DNA of 64,000 bases, taken from Leadbettera azotonutricia ZAS-9. GTDB taxonomy: Bacteria > Spirochaetota > Spirochaetia > Treponematales > Breznakiellaceae. The stretch's first letter is position 1, and every line of letters starts with the position of its first letter. The translations under genes and the position numbers were made by a program. The DNA lies in NCBI RefSeq assembly GCF_000214355.1, contig NC_015577.1, forward strand, positions 620,001-684,000, given 5' to 3'. Of the stretch, positions 50,836 to 60,502 are shown one piece after another. The notes under the pieces were generated by a model. It searched no databases, was not told where the DNA came from, and saw only the letters and a list, made by a program, of their open reading frames with translations.

Positions 50836-52581
50836 ATGAAAACCCTCACCGGCGTGCCCGTATCGCCTGGAATTGTAATCGGAAAGGCATTCCTGTACGC
50901 AGAAAACGATTTCCCCGAAATTCCCCGATATGCTCTGCGCAAAACCCAGGTTGAGTCCGAGCTTAAGCGGCTTAATAATGCAAAAACTGCCGCAATGGAC
51001 GAAGTGAAGGCAGTTCACGAGCGGGCGGTCAAGGAGATGAGCAAGGATCAGGCGGATGTTTTTGCTGCCCATCTTATGATGCTGGAGGACCCTGATTTCC
51101 ATGATCAGATAGCAGCCCAGATCAAGGATAATCTCCGTAACGCCGAGTGGGCTGTTTGGGAGATTGCCCACAACTTAATGCAGAAAATGATGTCATCCCC
51201 TGATCCGGTTTTCCGCGAGCGGGCTGTGGACATTACCGATGTTTGCAAGCGGGTGCTGCTCCATCTTCTTTCTATTATAAGGGTCTCTTTATCGGAGCTG
51301 GACGAGGATGTTATCGTGGTAGCCCGGGATCTTCTGCCCTCGGAAACTCTCACCATGAATAAGGATCATGTAAAGGCTATTGCCATGGACATGGGAGGGC
51401 GTACTTCCCACACCGCCATACTTGCCAGGGCTTTCAATATCCCCGCAGTGTTGGGGCTTTCTGCTGCATCAAAAGAAATTGTTGATGGCGATATCCTGGT
51501 GCTGGATGGCACTGCGGGCCAGGTTTTTGTTAATCCGGACAAGAAGTATCTCGACAAATACCAGAAGGCTGATGATCTCTACCGCAAAAAGCTCGATGCC
51601 TTTATTAACCTAAAGGATCTTCCGGCAGAGACCAAGGATGGTTGCCGTGTAAGCCTCAAGGCGAATATCGAGATTCCCGAAGAGGTCGATCAGGTTTTGC
51701 TCTGCGGCGCTGAGGGCATAGGTCTTTACCGTTCAGAGTTCCTTTTTCTCACTCCCGGCAAGGCCGCGGAGGAAGAGTATCAGTTTGATTGTTACAGCAG
51801 GGTGCTTAAGGCAATGGGGGGCATGCCTGTTACCATACGGACCGTGGACATAGGGGGGGACAAAATACTCCCCAATTTCCAGTCCATTGACGAAAAGAAC
51901 CCCCTCCTGGGTTGGCGGGCTATACGGTTTTCCCTGGCGCTTCCAGCCTTGTTCAAGACCCAGCTTAGGGCCATACTCCGGGCCAGCGTTTTTGGCAATG
52001 TGCGCATTATGTTCCCCCTTATTTCGGGAATTGAAGAATTGGAGCAGGCTCTTGCTCTCCTTGAAGAAGCCAAGGAAGAATGCCGCAAGAAGCGCCAGGC
52101 CTTTGCCGGGGATATTGAAGTGGGTACCATGATAGAAGTCCCTTCTGCAGCAGTTACCTCGGATATTTTGGCGGAGAAATCCGATTTTTTCTCCATTGGC
52201 ACTAATGATCTTATTCAATACTCCCTTGCAGTGGACAGGGGAAATGAAAAGGTGAGCTATCTCGCACGGCCTTTGCATCCCGCAGTATTACGCTTGCTCA
52301 AAATGATTATTGACAACGCACATGCAAAGGGAATCAAGGCTGCCATGTGCGGTGAAATGGCAGGCGATCCTTTGGGAACCGCATTGCTCCTTGGGATGGG
52401 GCTTGATGAATTCTCCATGTCCGCTTCGGCTATCCCCCAGATAAAAAACATCGTACGGGGAGTAACTATAGAAGAATGCCGGGCTCTGTATGAAAAAGCA
52501 AAACAGAGCGCTTCTATCCAGGAGAATACGGTTTTGGTCAAATCCTGGATGGCTGAACGCCTCCCCTCGGTGATAATTTGA
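50836..52581 (+). CDS. ptsI: Phosphoenolpyruvate-protein phosphotransferase (PTS enzyme I)
   Basis: I start at ATG 50836 (MKTLTGVPVSPGIVIGKAF), which matches the family N-terminus. The longer frame to 50719 crosses the opposing gene. The 581-residue enzyme carries the phosphorylated His192 in GGRTSHTAILAR, the PEP-binding RTVDIGGDK and the catalytic Cys in AMCGEMAGDP. It transfers phosphate from PEP to HPr. No HPr or EII genes are adjacent, so it may serve sugar uptake elsewhere or only regulatory phosphotransfer. It overlaps der by 4 bp. Confidence 0.95.
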   Translation: MKTLTGVPVSPGIVIGKAFLYAENDFPEIPRYALRKTQVESELKRLNNAKTAAMDEVKAVHERAVKEMSKDQADVFAAHLMMLEDPDFHDQIAAQIKDNLRNAEWAVWEIAHNLMQKMMSSPDPVFRERAVDITDVCKRVLLHLLSIIRVSLSELDEDVIVVARDLLPSETLTMNKDHVKAIAMDMGGRTSHTAILARAFNIPAVLGLSAASKEIVDGDILVLDGTAGQVFVNPDKKYLDKYQKADDLYRKKLDAFINLKDLPAETKDGCRVSLKANIEIPEEVDQVLLCGAEGIGLYRSEFLFLTPGKAAEEEYQFDCYSRVLKAMGGMPVTIRTVDIGGDKILPNFQSIDEKNPLLGWRAIRFSLALPALFKTQLRAILRASVFGNVRIMFPLISGIEELEQALALLEEAKEECRKKRQAFAGDIEVGTMIEVPSAAVTSDILAEKSDFFSIGTNDLIQYSLAVDRGNEKVSYLARPLHPAVLRLLKMIIDNAHAKGIKAAMCGEMAGDPLGTALLLGMGLDEFSMSASAIPQIKNIVRGVTIEECRALYEKAKQSASIQENTVLVKSWMAERLPSVII

Positions 52582-53945
52582 AGCTCCCCACAGTAGTCCT
52601 TGCAGGCAGGCCCAATGTAGGCAAGTCCACCCTTTTTAACCGTCTCCTCCATAAACGGCGGGCCATCACCGATCCTACTCCCGGTGTTACCCGTGATCCT
52701 GTTGCCATGGATACCTTTATTCTGGGGAAGAAGCTGAAGCTCATCGATACCGGGGGCTTCAAGCTCGATCGCGAGACCGACAGCCCCGAAGGGGATCTTG
52801 ATACCCTGGTAGTAGAGAAAACGCTTGGCACCTTAAAAACCGCGGATATTATCATTCTGATTCTTGAAGCCGGGGATCTGACCCCCGAGGATGAAGAATT
52901 TATAGAACTCATGCGGCCTTATCAGAAGCGCCTCCTTGTGGCGGTGAATAAGACCGAGGGCGGGCGCAGGGAAGCTGATGCCTGGAATTTGCTTTCCTAT
53001 GGATTCGAAAAAGTTTTTATGATATCCGCAGAGCATGGTGATAACGTAGGGGATCTTGAAGAAGCCATTGTATCACGGATTAACACTAATACTGCTAGTG
53101 ATGACAGTAATACTACCGATACCCCTATACGTATAGCCCTTTTGGGAAAACCCAATACCGGGAAATCAACTTTGTCCAACAGGCTAACCGCTTCTTCAGC
53201 CTCTATCGTGAGCGATATACCCGGTACTACCCGGGATGTGGTAGAAGGCAGCTTTACCTGGAAGAACCGTAGCTTCCAGGTGCTGGATACTGCCGGCATA
53301 AGGCGGCGCAGCAAGGTCAGCGAAAATGTCGAATATTATTCAGTGAACAGGGCAATTAAAACCATTGACGACGCGGATATTGTTTTTCTCCTTATTGACG
53401 CACAGGAAGGTCTTACGGAGCAGGATAAAAAAATCGCCGGCCTTGCCCACGATAAGGGCAGGGGGATTATTTTGGTGCTCAACAAATGGGACACCATGCC
53501 CAAGATAAAAAATACCTTCCAGGCAGCCCAGGACAGGATTCATTTCCTTTTTGGGCAAATGGAATACGCCCCCATTATCGGGGTAAGCGGCCTTGACGGG
53601 GAGGGCGTGGATACCCTCCTCAACACCGCAATACGCATGTACGGGCAGCTCAATAAGCATATTGAAACCGCCGCCCTGAACGAAAAGCTGGCCCGCTGGC
53701 TCGAAGAAAACCCGCCGCCCATTGGCCCTCAAACAAGGTTCAAGGTGAAGTATGCGGTACAGGTTTCGGACAATCCGGTAAAGTTTGTTTTCTTTGTGTC
53801 CAGGAAGCAGGCAGTGAGCGAGCCCTATGTTGCTTTCCTCCGCAACAAGATACGCAAGGATCTGGGTTTTTCCCTTATACCCGTAGTGATTGAACTGCGT
53901 TCCTCTGCAGGGCCGTCAGAAAGGCCGAAAAAAAACAGGAGATGA
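52578..53945 (+). CDS. der: Ribosome-associated double GTPase Der (EngA)
   Basis: This begins at TTG 52578 (TTGA overlap with ptsI) and encodes 455 residues. Two G domains in tandem are seen, with G1 motifs AGRPNVGKST and LGKPNTGKST, G3 DTGGF and DTAGI, and G4 NKTE and NKWD. The C-terminal KH-like domain ends in a basic tail (ERPKKNRR). Der is needed for 50S subunit maturation. The second-domain linker is short but intact. Confidence 0.95.
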   Translation: MKLPTVVLAGRPNVGKSTLFNRLLHKRRAITDPTPGVTRDPVAMDTFILGKKLKLIDTGGFKLDRETDSPEGDLDTLVVEKTLGTLKTADIIILILEAGDLTPEDEEFIELMRPYQKRLLVAVNKTEGGRREADAWNLLSYGFEKVFMISAEHGDNVGDLEEAIVSRINTNTASDDSNTTDTPIRIALLGKPNTGKSTLSNRLTASSASIVSDIPGTTRDVVEGSFTWKNRSFQVLDTAGIRRRSKVSENVEYYSVNRAIKTIDDADIVFLLIDAQEGLTEQDKKIAGLAHDKGRGIILVLNKWDTMPKIKNTFQAAQDRIHFLFGQMEYAPIIGVSGLDGEGVDTLLNTAIRMYGQLNKHIETAALNEKLARWLEENPPPIGPQTRFKVKYAVQVSDNPVKFVFFVSRKQAVSEPYVAFLRNKIRKDLGFSLIPVVIELRSSAGPSERPKKNRR

Positions 53946-53946
53946 G

Positions 53947-54300
53947 GTGGCTTCCTATACCATTGCCGATGCCCAAAGGCTCCTCAAAGTCAAAGCCCAT
54001 GTGATACGTTACTGGGAGCAGGAAGTCCCCTTGCTGCAGCCGGAAAAAGATACAAACGGCAGGAAATTGTATTCCTCACGGGATCTGCAAATACTTTTAC
54101 GCTTAAAATACCTTCTCTACGAGCGCCGTTTTACCCTTGAGGGCGCCAAAGAGCAGATCTACTGTGAGCTTGCAGGGGATCATCAGGATCTGCGGGCAAG
54201 CATTTCGTTTTTAAGGTCGGAATTGCTGGATTTGTATTTTACAGCAGCCCCGGCGCCGCAAACCAGTGAAACTCAAGGCGATGGCAATGGATCTCTTTAA
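53947..54300 (+). CDS. MerR-family transcriptional regulator
   Basis: GTG 53947 follows AGGAGATGAG and gives 117 residues. An upstream ATG (53890) lies inside der and would add an unrelated basic stretch. The HTH reads YTIADAQRLLKVKAHVIRYWEQEVPLLQPEKDTNGRKLYSSRDLQ, typical of MerR (RYWE). No Cys effector motif follows, so metal sensing is unlikely. The target is unknown. The 3' end overlaps the Rsm22-like gene by 35 bp. Confidence 0.85.
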   Translation: MASYTIADAQRLLKVKAHVIRYWEQEVPLLQPEKDTNGRKLYSSRDLQILLRLKYLLYERRFTLEGAKEQIYCELAGDHQDLRASISFLRSELLDLYFTAAPAPQTSETQGDGNGSL

Positions 54301-55510
54301 GCCTTTACCGGCCGAGGCCCGCCGGGATCTTGATGGTCTCCTTTCGTGCATTGACAAGGTCCTCCCTCTGCCCCGGCGCTTCAGGCTGGGCCTGCCCAGG
54401 GATGTGGCTGATCTTTCCCGGCTGCTTACCTCTGAACGGGGGGATCTGAGCGCTTCGTATCTAGGCAAACCCAATCTGCTCTCGGCTTATCACCGCTATT
54501 TTTTGCCATGGAATGTGTACCGTCTTTGCAAGCTGCTCCCCGGTTTGCCTCTGGTTTTTTCTGATGGGGATATCATCACGGATCTTGGTTCAGGCCCTTT
54601 CACGTTGGTTTTGGCCCTTTGGATATGCAGACCTGATCTGCGGAAATTCAAACTGGAATTCCGTTGCCTTGACCGTACCGGGGCAGTACTCGAATCGGGG
54701 AAGAAACTTTTTGATGCTTTGGTCCAGGCAGACAAGAATGTAAATCCCTGCCCCTGGGTCATCAAAACAATGAGAAGCGAGATTCGCAGGAACGGTACTC
54801 TTTCTGCGCAGATCCATGGGGAGAAAGCGAAACTCGTTACGGCAATCAATGTATACAACGAGCTTTTCCAGGATCTTTCCCCTGTTGACGCGGAAGGGCT
54901 GATTCGGCTTACAGGGCAGCATGCCAAGCTTCTCTCTTCCCTTGCACGTGATGATGGGGAAATACTTGTCATGGAGCCGGGGATTCCCCGTTCAGGCGAA
55001 TTTATCGCGGTGCTTAGAAAAGCCCTGCTGGGCGAAGGCTTTGCGCCTGTTTCGCCCTGCACCCATACTGAAGCCTGCCCTTTGCCCGGCGGTCGTGTCG
55101 CAACAGGGAAAGGCGGCGGCAAAGCCAAATGGTGCCATTTCGCATTCGAAACCGGCGACGCTCCCGGGGATTTGCACAAACTTTCTGCGGCGGCGGGTAT
55201 ACCCAAAGAGAGGGCGGTTTTGAGCTTTATCCTTGCAGGAAAGACAACTGACAGTAATGCTGCGCCTGACATTAAAACTACGGAAATTGTCCCTGAAATC
55301 AGAATCCGGATTATTTCCGATGCCTTCCCTTTGCCCAATTACCGTTACGGGCGGTACGGGTGCAGCGTAAAGGGACTTACCCTAGTATCCGGAGCCAAAG
55401 CAAGCCTGGACAAAAATGAGTCCGGCGCTTTATTGGATGCGAAGCTGTCCGGAAAAGAAGGCAGGGATGAAAAAAGCGGGGCATTGGCAATCAATATAGG
55501 GAATTCTTAA
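54266..55510 (+). CDS. Rsm22-like SAM-dependent methyltransferase
   Basis: The 414-residue protein has a class I methyltransferase core with IITDLGSGPFTLVLAL for SAM binding. The Cys-rich segment CTHTEACPLPGG...KWCHFAF is characteristic of Rsm22 proteins, where it binds an Fe-S or zinc site. Rsm22 homologues act on ribosome small-subunit assembly. The last 60 residues (from about KGLTLVSGAKA) are variable. The start could be ATG 54266 or the ATGs 12-18 bp later. A terminator follows. Confidence 0.78.
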   Translation: MKLKAMAMDLFKPLPAEARRDLDGLLSCIDKVLPLPRRFRLGLPRDVADLSRLLTSERGDLSASYLGKPNLLSAYHRYFLPWNVYRLCKLLPGLPLVFSDGDIITDLGSGPFTLVLALWICRPDLRKFKLEFRCLDRTGAVLESGKKLFDALVQADKNVNPCPWVIKTMRSEIRRNGTLSAQIHGEKAKLVTAINVYNELFQDLSPVDAEGLIRLTGQHAKLLSSLARDDGEILVMEPGIPRSGEFIAVLRKALLGEGFAPVSPCTHTEACPLPGGRVATGKGGGKAKWCHFAFETGDAPGDLHKLSAAAGIPKERAVLSFILAGKTTDSNAAPDIKTTEIVPEIRIRIISDAFPLPNYRYGRYGCSVKGLTLVSGAKASLDKNESGALLDAKLSGKEGRDEKSGALAINIGNS

Positions 55511-55542
55511 CCTGGGTTTTTCAAACCCTTGGATTTTTTTTT
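55511..55542 (+). terminator. Rho-independent terminator after the Rsm22-like gene
   Basis: CC-GGGTTT, TTC loop, AAACCC-GG stem followed by a run of nine T. It closes the ptsI-der-merR-rsm22 run on the plus strand. Confidence 0.85.
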
Positions 55543-55564
55543 GCCCTTGCATTATAGTTAATCC

Positions 55565-56452
55565 ATGTTGAATATTTTCAAAAAAACACTTTTGCTTTTT
55601 TTTGTTTTATTGTATTTTTCTTCCTGCTCCAAAAGGGCCTCCAAGATATCCGAAAGCCCTGATGTGCCCGGAGGCGCAGCAACATCTGTGTCAAACGATG
55701 CCCCTGGTGATGCTTCTGTGGGGGCAGCCGATGCAGATCGTGAAGCCTTTATCGAAGACTTTTGGCGATGGTCTTTCGGCGATGCCGGGCTGCCTGAAGA
55801 ACTCTCCCGTAAGGTTGCAGACTCGGCAGCCCAGGGGCCCGACTTCATTATGGATCTTCTTGCAGTGCTCGAAACCGATTCTTCCCTCTACAAATTGGTG
55901 GACAAGACCCATGCCCTGTCCAACGGCTATGCCCCTTCGGATCTTGTTGAACTTACAGGCGGCTCTTACCGTATAACCCGCAGGGATCTTATGCTCCGCA
56001 AAGCTGCCGCTTCTTCTCTTGAGGAAATGGCAGCGGCTGCCAAGGCCGACGGCGTTACCCTTACTGTGGGCTCAAGTTACCGTTCACAGCAATACCAGGT
56101 GGAAGTGTACAACCGCAATGTGCGGGAGATGGGCCAGGAAGCCGCCGACAGGGAATCCGCAAAGCCCGGTTACAGTCAGCACCAGACAGGATTGGTGGTG
56201 GATTTCTCCCCAATTGATGACAGCTTTGCGGATACTGCCGCAGGCAAGTGGGTTCTCGCGCATGCGGGCCGCTTCGGCTGGTCCATCTCCTTCCCTGACG
56301 GATATGAAAAAGCCACGGGCTATCGCTGGGAAAGCTGGCATTACCGCTATGTAGGCAAGGAGCTGGTGTATTTTATCGACACCCACTTTGGGGGCATACA
56401 GCAGTATGCCCTTCAGTTTATCGAAGCCTGGATTGCAAGCTCAGGGGAATAG
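55565..56452 (+). CDS. D-alanyl-D-alanine carboxypeptidase lipoprotein (VanY/M15B)
   Basis: The 295-residue lipoprotein has signal LLLFFVLLYFSSCS. Its M15B peptidase domain has SSYRSQQYQVEVYN, the zinc block GYSQHQTGLVVDFSP (His, Asp) and WESWHYRYVG (catalytic Glu and His). It trims D-Ala from peptidoglycan stem peptides at the outer face of the cytoplasmic membrane. No vancomycin resistance genes are nearby, so a cell-wall maintenance role is more likely. It meets the convergent MATE gene with no gap. Confidence 0.93.
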   Translation: MLNIFKKTLLLFFVLLYFSSCSKRASKISESPDVPGGAATSVSNDAPGDASVGAADADREAFIEDFWRWSFGDAGLPEELSRKVADSAAQGPDFIMDLLAVLETDSSLYKLVDKTHALSNGYAPSDLVELTGGSYRITRRDLMLRKAAASSLEEMAAAAKADGVTLTVGSSYRSQQYQVEVYNRNVREMGQEAADRESAKPGYSQHQTGLVVDFSPIDDSFADTAAGKWVLAHAGRFGWSISFPDGYEKATGYRWESWHYRYVGKELVYFIDTHFGGIQQYALQFIEAWIASSGE

Positions 56453-57889
56453 CTATGCAGCCAGCTCTTTCATTTCTTTTTTTTGCCTGTTCAATTTTTT
56501 CAATTCAAAGATTATAAGGCCGCCGGTGAGGAAGAACGCAATGCCGTCCGAAACCGGCGCTGCCGCCACCACACCGTGAAGCTGCCAGATTTTTCCGAAG
56601 ATGAGGAGGCAGGGTATGAGTATTATAAACTGCCTCAGCAGGGAAAGCACGATTGAAATTTTCGGGCGCCCGGTCACCACAAAAAGATTTGATGACACAA
56701 TTGAGAATCCGTTGAGGGGCAGCATGAGCATTGCAACCCTCATGGCCCAGGGCGCAAACGAGAGGAGCGCGGCGCTGCCGTCAGGGGCAAAAAGCCTTAT
56801 CAGTACCAGGGGTATGCTCTCGGTAACGATGAAGCCGACAATGCAGATCGCGGTGGCTGCGGTGATTGCCCTGAGGTATGCGCTCATGACGCGGTCGAAC
56901 TTTTTCGCCCCGTAGTTGTAGCCCAGTATGGGCTGCGCCCCCTGGTTGATGCCAAAGACGGGCATGAAGATCAGCATGGAGATGGAATTGACGATGTTCA
57001 TGCCCGAAAGGGCAATGTCCCCGCCGTTGGCAACCCCCAGGGTAATGGCGCCGTACCAACCCATGCTGGTGTTGTAGAGAAGCTGCACTCCGGACATGAC
57101 AAACTGCAGCAGGAACTGTGCCGACCCAAAGGACATAATGTCAATGATGATACGCAGCGACGGCTTGAAAGCTCCGAGCTTGAGTCGTATCACAGGCTTC
57201 TTGCCTGAGTTGAACGAGATGATCCAAATTGCCGAGGCCAGTTGGGAAATGATGGTTGCCCAGGCAGCCCCTTCAACTCCCCATTTAAGAACAAAGATGA
57301 AAAGGGGGTCGAGTATGGTGTTGAGTACAGCCCCCAAAAGCATGCTGATCATGGTAATAGTGGGGAAGCCCTGTGCCCTGGTGCAGTGAGAAAACCCGAA
57401 TCCGACCATGCCAAAAACCGATCCGTACAGGATGATACGGTAATAGCGCCGGGCATAGTCCAGGGCTTCGCTGCCATCCTGGGCTCCCAAAATAGAAAGT
57501 ATGGGGTCTATGAAAATAATGCCCGCAGCCATGATTACAAGGCCTGTAACAAGGAGTAGTATCAGGCAGTGGTTTAGGGCATTTTCCGCATCCTGCCTCC
57601 TGCCCTGGCCAAGCCGCATGGAGATCATGTTGGCCGAACCGATTCCGAATAACATGGCAAAAGCCATGGTTATGGTCATGAGGGGCATCACCAGGGAGAG
57701 GCCGCCCAGGGCAACTTCGTTAACCCCCCGGCCTACGAAGATCCTGTCCACCACATTGTAGAGGGCGTTTACCAGCATGCCTGTAATGGCTGGCACCGAG
57801 AACCTGAGGAGAAGTTTCCCGACGCTTTCAGTCCCCAGGCGGTCTGCCGCGTCTACAGTTTTGGGTTTTGGAGATGCACTATCTGACAA
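56453..57889 (-). CDS. MATE-family efflux transporter
   Basis: A 478-residue membrane protein with about twelve helices and MATE blocks LLLRFSVPAITGMLVNALYNVVDRIFVGRGV and FMPVFGINQGAQPILGYNYGAKKFDR. It probably exports cationic drugs or metabolites with an ion gradient. A basic tail (LNRQKKEMKE) ends the protein. It is monocistronic, divergent from the ArsR operon with about 180 bp between. Confidence 0.93.
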   Translation of the reverse strand: MSDSASPKPKTVDAADRLGTESVGKLLLRFSVPAITGMLVNALYNVVDRIFVGRGVNEVALGGLSLVMPLMTITMAFAMLFGIGSANMISMRLGQGRRQDAENALNHCLILLLVTGLVIMAAGIIFIDPILSILGAQDGSEALDYARRYYRIILYGSVFGMVGFGFSHCTRAQGFPTITMISMLLGAVLNTILDPLFIFVLKWGVEGAAWATIISQLASAIWIISFNSGKKPVIRLKLGAFKPSLRIIIDIMSFGSAQFLLQFVMSGVQLLYNTSMGWYGAITLGVANGGDIALSGMNIVNSISMLIFMPVFGINQGAQPILGYNYGAKKFDRVMSAYLRAITAATAICIVGFIVTESIPLVLIRLFAPDGSAALLSFAPWAMRVAMLMLPLNGFSIVSSNLFVVTGRPKISIVLSLLRQFIILIPCLLIFGKIWQLHGVVAAAPVSDGIAFFLTGGLIIFELKKLNRQKKEMKELAA

Positions 57890-57973
57890 GTAAGGCTCCT
57901 TTGTTTGAACCTAGAGTATATAAAAAAATCACAGAAAAATCTGCAAAAACCCATAAAAAAAATCGTAAAAAAC

Positions 57974-58042
57974 TTGACAAATCATTCCATGAGGGCTATA
58001 TTCTTAATAGTTGAATGATTGTTCAAATGAACATATATTCAA
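57974..58042 (+). promoter_or_regulatory. Promoter and ArsR/SmtB-type operator
   Basis: TTGACA (57974), 17 bp, TATATT (57997-58002). Just downstream TGTTCA-AA-TGAACA (58020-58033) sits inside the wider pair TTGAAT...ATTCAA (58011-58042). Palindromes with a TGAACA/TGTTCA core are typical for SmtB/CzrA-type repressors, so zinc-responsive autoregulation of 58069-60405 is likely. Confidence 0.7.
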
Positions 58043-58068
58043 GTATATATAGATAGAATGGAGAAAAT

Positions 58069-58419
58069 ATGAATGCAGAGCAAAAAATCATTGTTTTTCA
58101 TCAGGATATGGTGGATCAGGCGGTAGAGACCCTTCCGCCTCAGAAGAACCTGGAAAACCTGGGCGAATTCTTCAAAGTTTTGACCGATGCCTCGAGGCTC
58201 AAGATACTTTATGCCCTCGGCGCCGGGGAGCTTTGTGTCTTTGACCTTTCCGTGACCATTGGAGCCAGCGTTTCCTCGGTAAGCCACCATTTGGCAGCCC
58301 TCAAAAGAGTACGGCTCGTCAAAGGGCGCAGGGACGGCCGGATTATTTACTATTCATTGGACGACGATCATGTCAAATCCATCATCAGATATGCCCGTGA
58401 ACACCTGGAGGAACGTTAA
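58069..58419 (+). CDS. ArsR/SmtB-family metal-responsive repressor
   Basis: The 116-residue winged-helix protein has recognition helix GASVSSVSHHLAALKRVRLV. Before it is ELCVFDLS, reminiscent of CadC/SmtB alpha3N-type Cys. The C-terminal helix carries DDDHVKSIIRYAREHLEE, the D-x-H...H-x-x-E set used for zinc at the alpha5 site. It would release DNA on binding Zn, Cd or Pb and derepress the ATPase starting 1 bp after its stop. GGAG precedes ATG 58069. Confidence 0.92.
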   Translation: MNAEQKIIVFHQDMVDQAVETLPPQKNLENLGEFFKVLTDASRLKILYALGAGELCVFDLSVTIGASVSSVSHHLAALKRVRLVKGRRDGRIIYYSLDDDHVKSIIRYAREHLEER

Positions 58420-60405
58420 ATGAGTAACAGTTGCAGCAGTCATGGTTGTAGTTGCTGTCATGAAGAGCATGAAGAAGAAAGCCTTCCGCGGAAGGGAATA
58501 AAAACCTTTATCATAGCTTTTCTGCTTTGGGGCCTGGGCTTGCTTGTTGCCTGGCAAAAGCCCCTGGCAAATATGCAGCTAGGCCCTTTCCTGGTAGGGC
58601 CTTTTCTGCCCCTCATCCCCTTTCTCGGGTCCTACTTTTTTGCGGGTCTTCCGGTTTTGAGGAATGCCTTCCTTAACCTTAAGCGGGGCCATGCGCTGGA
58701 CGAGAATTTCCTCATGTCCATTGCCACTATAGGCGCTTTTGCCATTGGCGAGTGGGAAGAGGCCGCAGGGGTAATGATCTTCTATATGATAGGGGAGCTT
58801 ATTCAGGAAGCGGCGGTGAATCGCTCGCGGTCTTCCATCAATGCCCTTTTGGCGCTGAAGCCGGATAAGGCAAGGATACAGGATGGCGAAGGCTGGGCAG
58901 AGGTTTCCCCTGCCGATGTGGCGCCTGGCACCCTTGTACTGGTAAGGCCTGGCGAGCGCTTCCCCCTGGACGGGGTTGTGGAGGACGGCGCCGGTTCCAT
59001 TGATGCTTCCATGCTCACCGGGGAAGCGCGGCCTGTGGCAAGGGAAGCGGGGGAAGAGGTCAGGTCGGGCACCCTCTCGGTGGATGGTGTTTTCCGGATT
59101 CGGACGACAAGGACGGCGGATGACTCGTCAGCTGCCAGAATCATCAAGCTTGTGGAGTCGGCCAAAGAGGCCAAAGCCAAGCCGGAGCGTTTTATCACAG
59201 CCTTTGCCCGCTGGTATACCCCCATAGTGGTGGGCTTCGCTGTCCTGCTTTCGGTTGTCCCGCCCCTCGTCATTCCCGGAGCCCGTTTTTCCGAATGGTT
59301 CTACAGGGCCCTTATCCTGCTGGTCATTTCATGCCCATGCGCCCTGGTGGTGAGTGTTCCCCTGGGTTACTTTGCGGGCATAGGGGGTATGTCCCGGCGG
59401 GGCATAATGGTAAAGGGGGCAGTGCACCTGGATATGCTGAACCGGACGCAGAATGTGGCTTTCGACAAGACCGGGACACTCACCAGGGGCAAGTTCTCGG
59501 TAATTGCCCTGGAGCCTGCGCCTGGGACAGATGAGGAGGATCTCCTGGCAGCCGCAATCTGGGCGGAGCAGGAATCCAATCACCCTATAGCTGAGGCCAT
59601 ACGGGTTCATGGGAAGAGTGTTGCCGGAGGGGAACCCCGGCCTTTGGTCTCGGCGGAGGGTTCTGCCGGGAGTTTCGAGAAAACAGCTTCCCGCAGGGAG
59701 ATAGCGGGCCAGGGCCTGGAAATTGAGGCTGGGACTGAGGTTTTCCTCGCCGGAAACCGGCGCCTCCTGGAATCCAGGGGTGTATTATCCTCCCAAACCG
59801 CAAGTTCTGTGGACGAGGACATCAATACAGCGGTGTACCTTGCTCGTTCAGGCAAGTATATGGGCCGCATCCTCATTGGGGATACCCTTAAGCTGGGAGC
59901 AGTGGAGGCAATCAGGGAATTAAAGCAGATGGGCATACGCAATACAGTGATGTTCACCGGGGATAACCGGGGGGCTGCCATGGAAACTGCTTCAAAACTG
60001 GGGATTACGTCCGTGGAGGCCGGGCTTCTCCCGGAAGATAAGCTTTTCCAGGTCGAGAAGCTGACCAAAACCGGGACAACTGTCTTTGTAGGCGACGGGA
60101 TCAATGATGCGCCGGTATTGGCGCGCTCCCATGTGGGCATTGCTATGGGTTCGGGAGCCGATGCCGCAGTAGAGGCAGCGGATATTATCGTTATGACCGA
60201 CGATCCCAGGCGGGTTCCCGAGGCTATAGAGCGGGCAAGGAGGACCCACCGCATCATTCTGCAGAATGTGGTCTTTGCCCTTGGGGCAAAAGGCATGTTC
60301 ATCACCCTGGCAGTTATGGGAGAGGCCAATATGTGGCTTGCCCTTATCGCCGATGTAGGCGTTGCCCTGATAGCTATACTCAATTCGGCCAGGGCATTGC
60401 GCTAG
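58420..60405 (+). CDS. Zn/Cd/Pb-type P1B ATPase exporter
   Basis: The 661-residue pump lacks a full HMA domain. Instead the first 25 residues hold a Cys/His cluster (CSSHGCSCCHEEHEEE). It has the metal-path motif SCPCALVVS, phosphorylation DKTGTLTRG, the TGEAR actuator loop (here MLTGEARPV) and the hinge GDGINDAPVL. It exports divalent soft metals from the cytoplasm under control of the adjacent ArsR-type repressor. Several membrane helices precede the actuator domain. The exact metal is inferred from the P1B-2 CPC class. Confidence 0.93.
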   Translation: MSNSCSSHGCSCCHEEHEEESLPRKGIKTFIIAFLLWGLGLLVAWQKPLANMQLGPFLVGPFLPLIPFLGSYFFAGLPVLRNAFLNLKRGHALDENFLMSIATIGAFAIGEWEEAAGVMIFYMIGELIQEAAVNRSRSSINALLALKPDKARIQDGEGWAEVSPADVAPGTLVLVRPGERFPLDGVVEDGAGSIDASMLTGEARPVAREAGEEVRSGTLSVDGVFRIRTTRTADDSSAARIIKLVESAKEAKAKPERFITAFARWYTPIVVGFAVLLSVVPPLVIPGARFSEWFYRALILLVISCPCALVVSVPLGYFAGIGGMSRRGIMVKGAVHLDMLNRTQNVAFDKTGTLTRGKFSVIALEPAPGTDEEDLLAAAIWAEQESNHPIAEAIRVHGKSVAGGEPRPLVSAEGSAGSFEKTASRREIAGQGLEIEAGTEVFLAGNRRLLESRGVLSSQTASSVDEDINTAVYLARSGKYMGRILIGDTLKLGAVEAIRELKQMGIRNTVMFTGDNRGAAMETASKLGITSVEAGLLPEDKLFQVEKLTKTGTTVFVGDGINDAPVLARSHVGIAMGSGADAAVEAADIIVMTDDPRRVPEAIERARRTHRIILQNVVFALGAKGMFITLAVMGEANMWLALIADVGVALIAILNSARALR

Positions 60406-60502
60406 GCAAAAATTCGTCGAAAATTTGAATTTTATGTTCCATTTTTTGAAAAGGTGTGTTATTATAGGTAAAGTCAATCACATCCATATCAAGGAGTTGC
60501 AT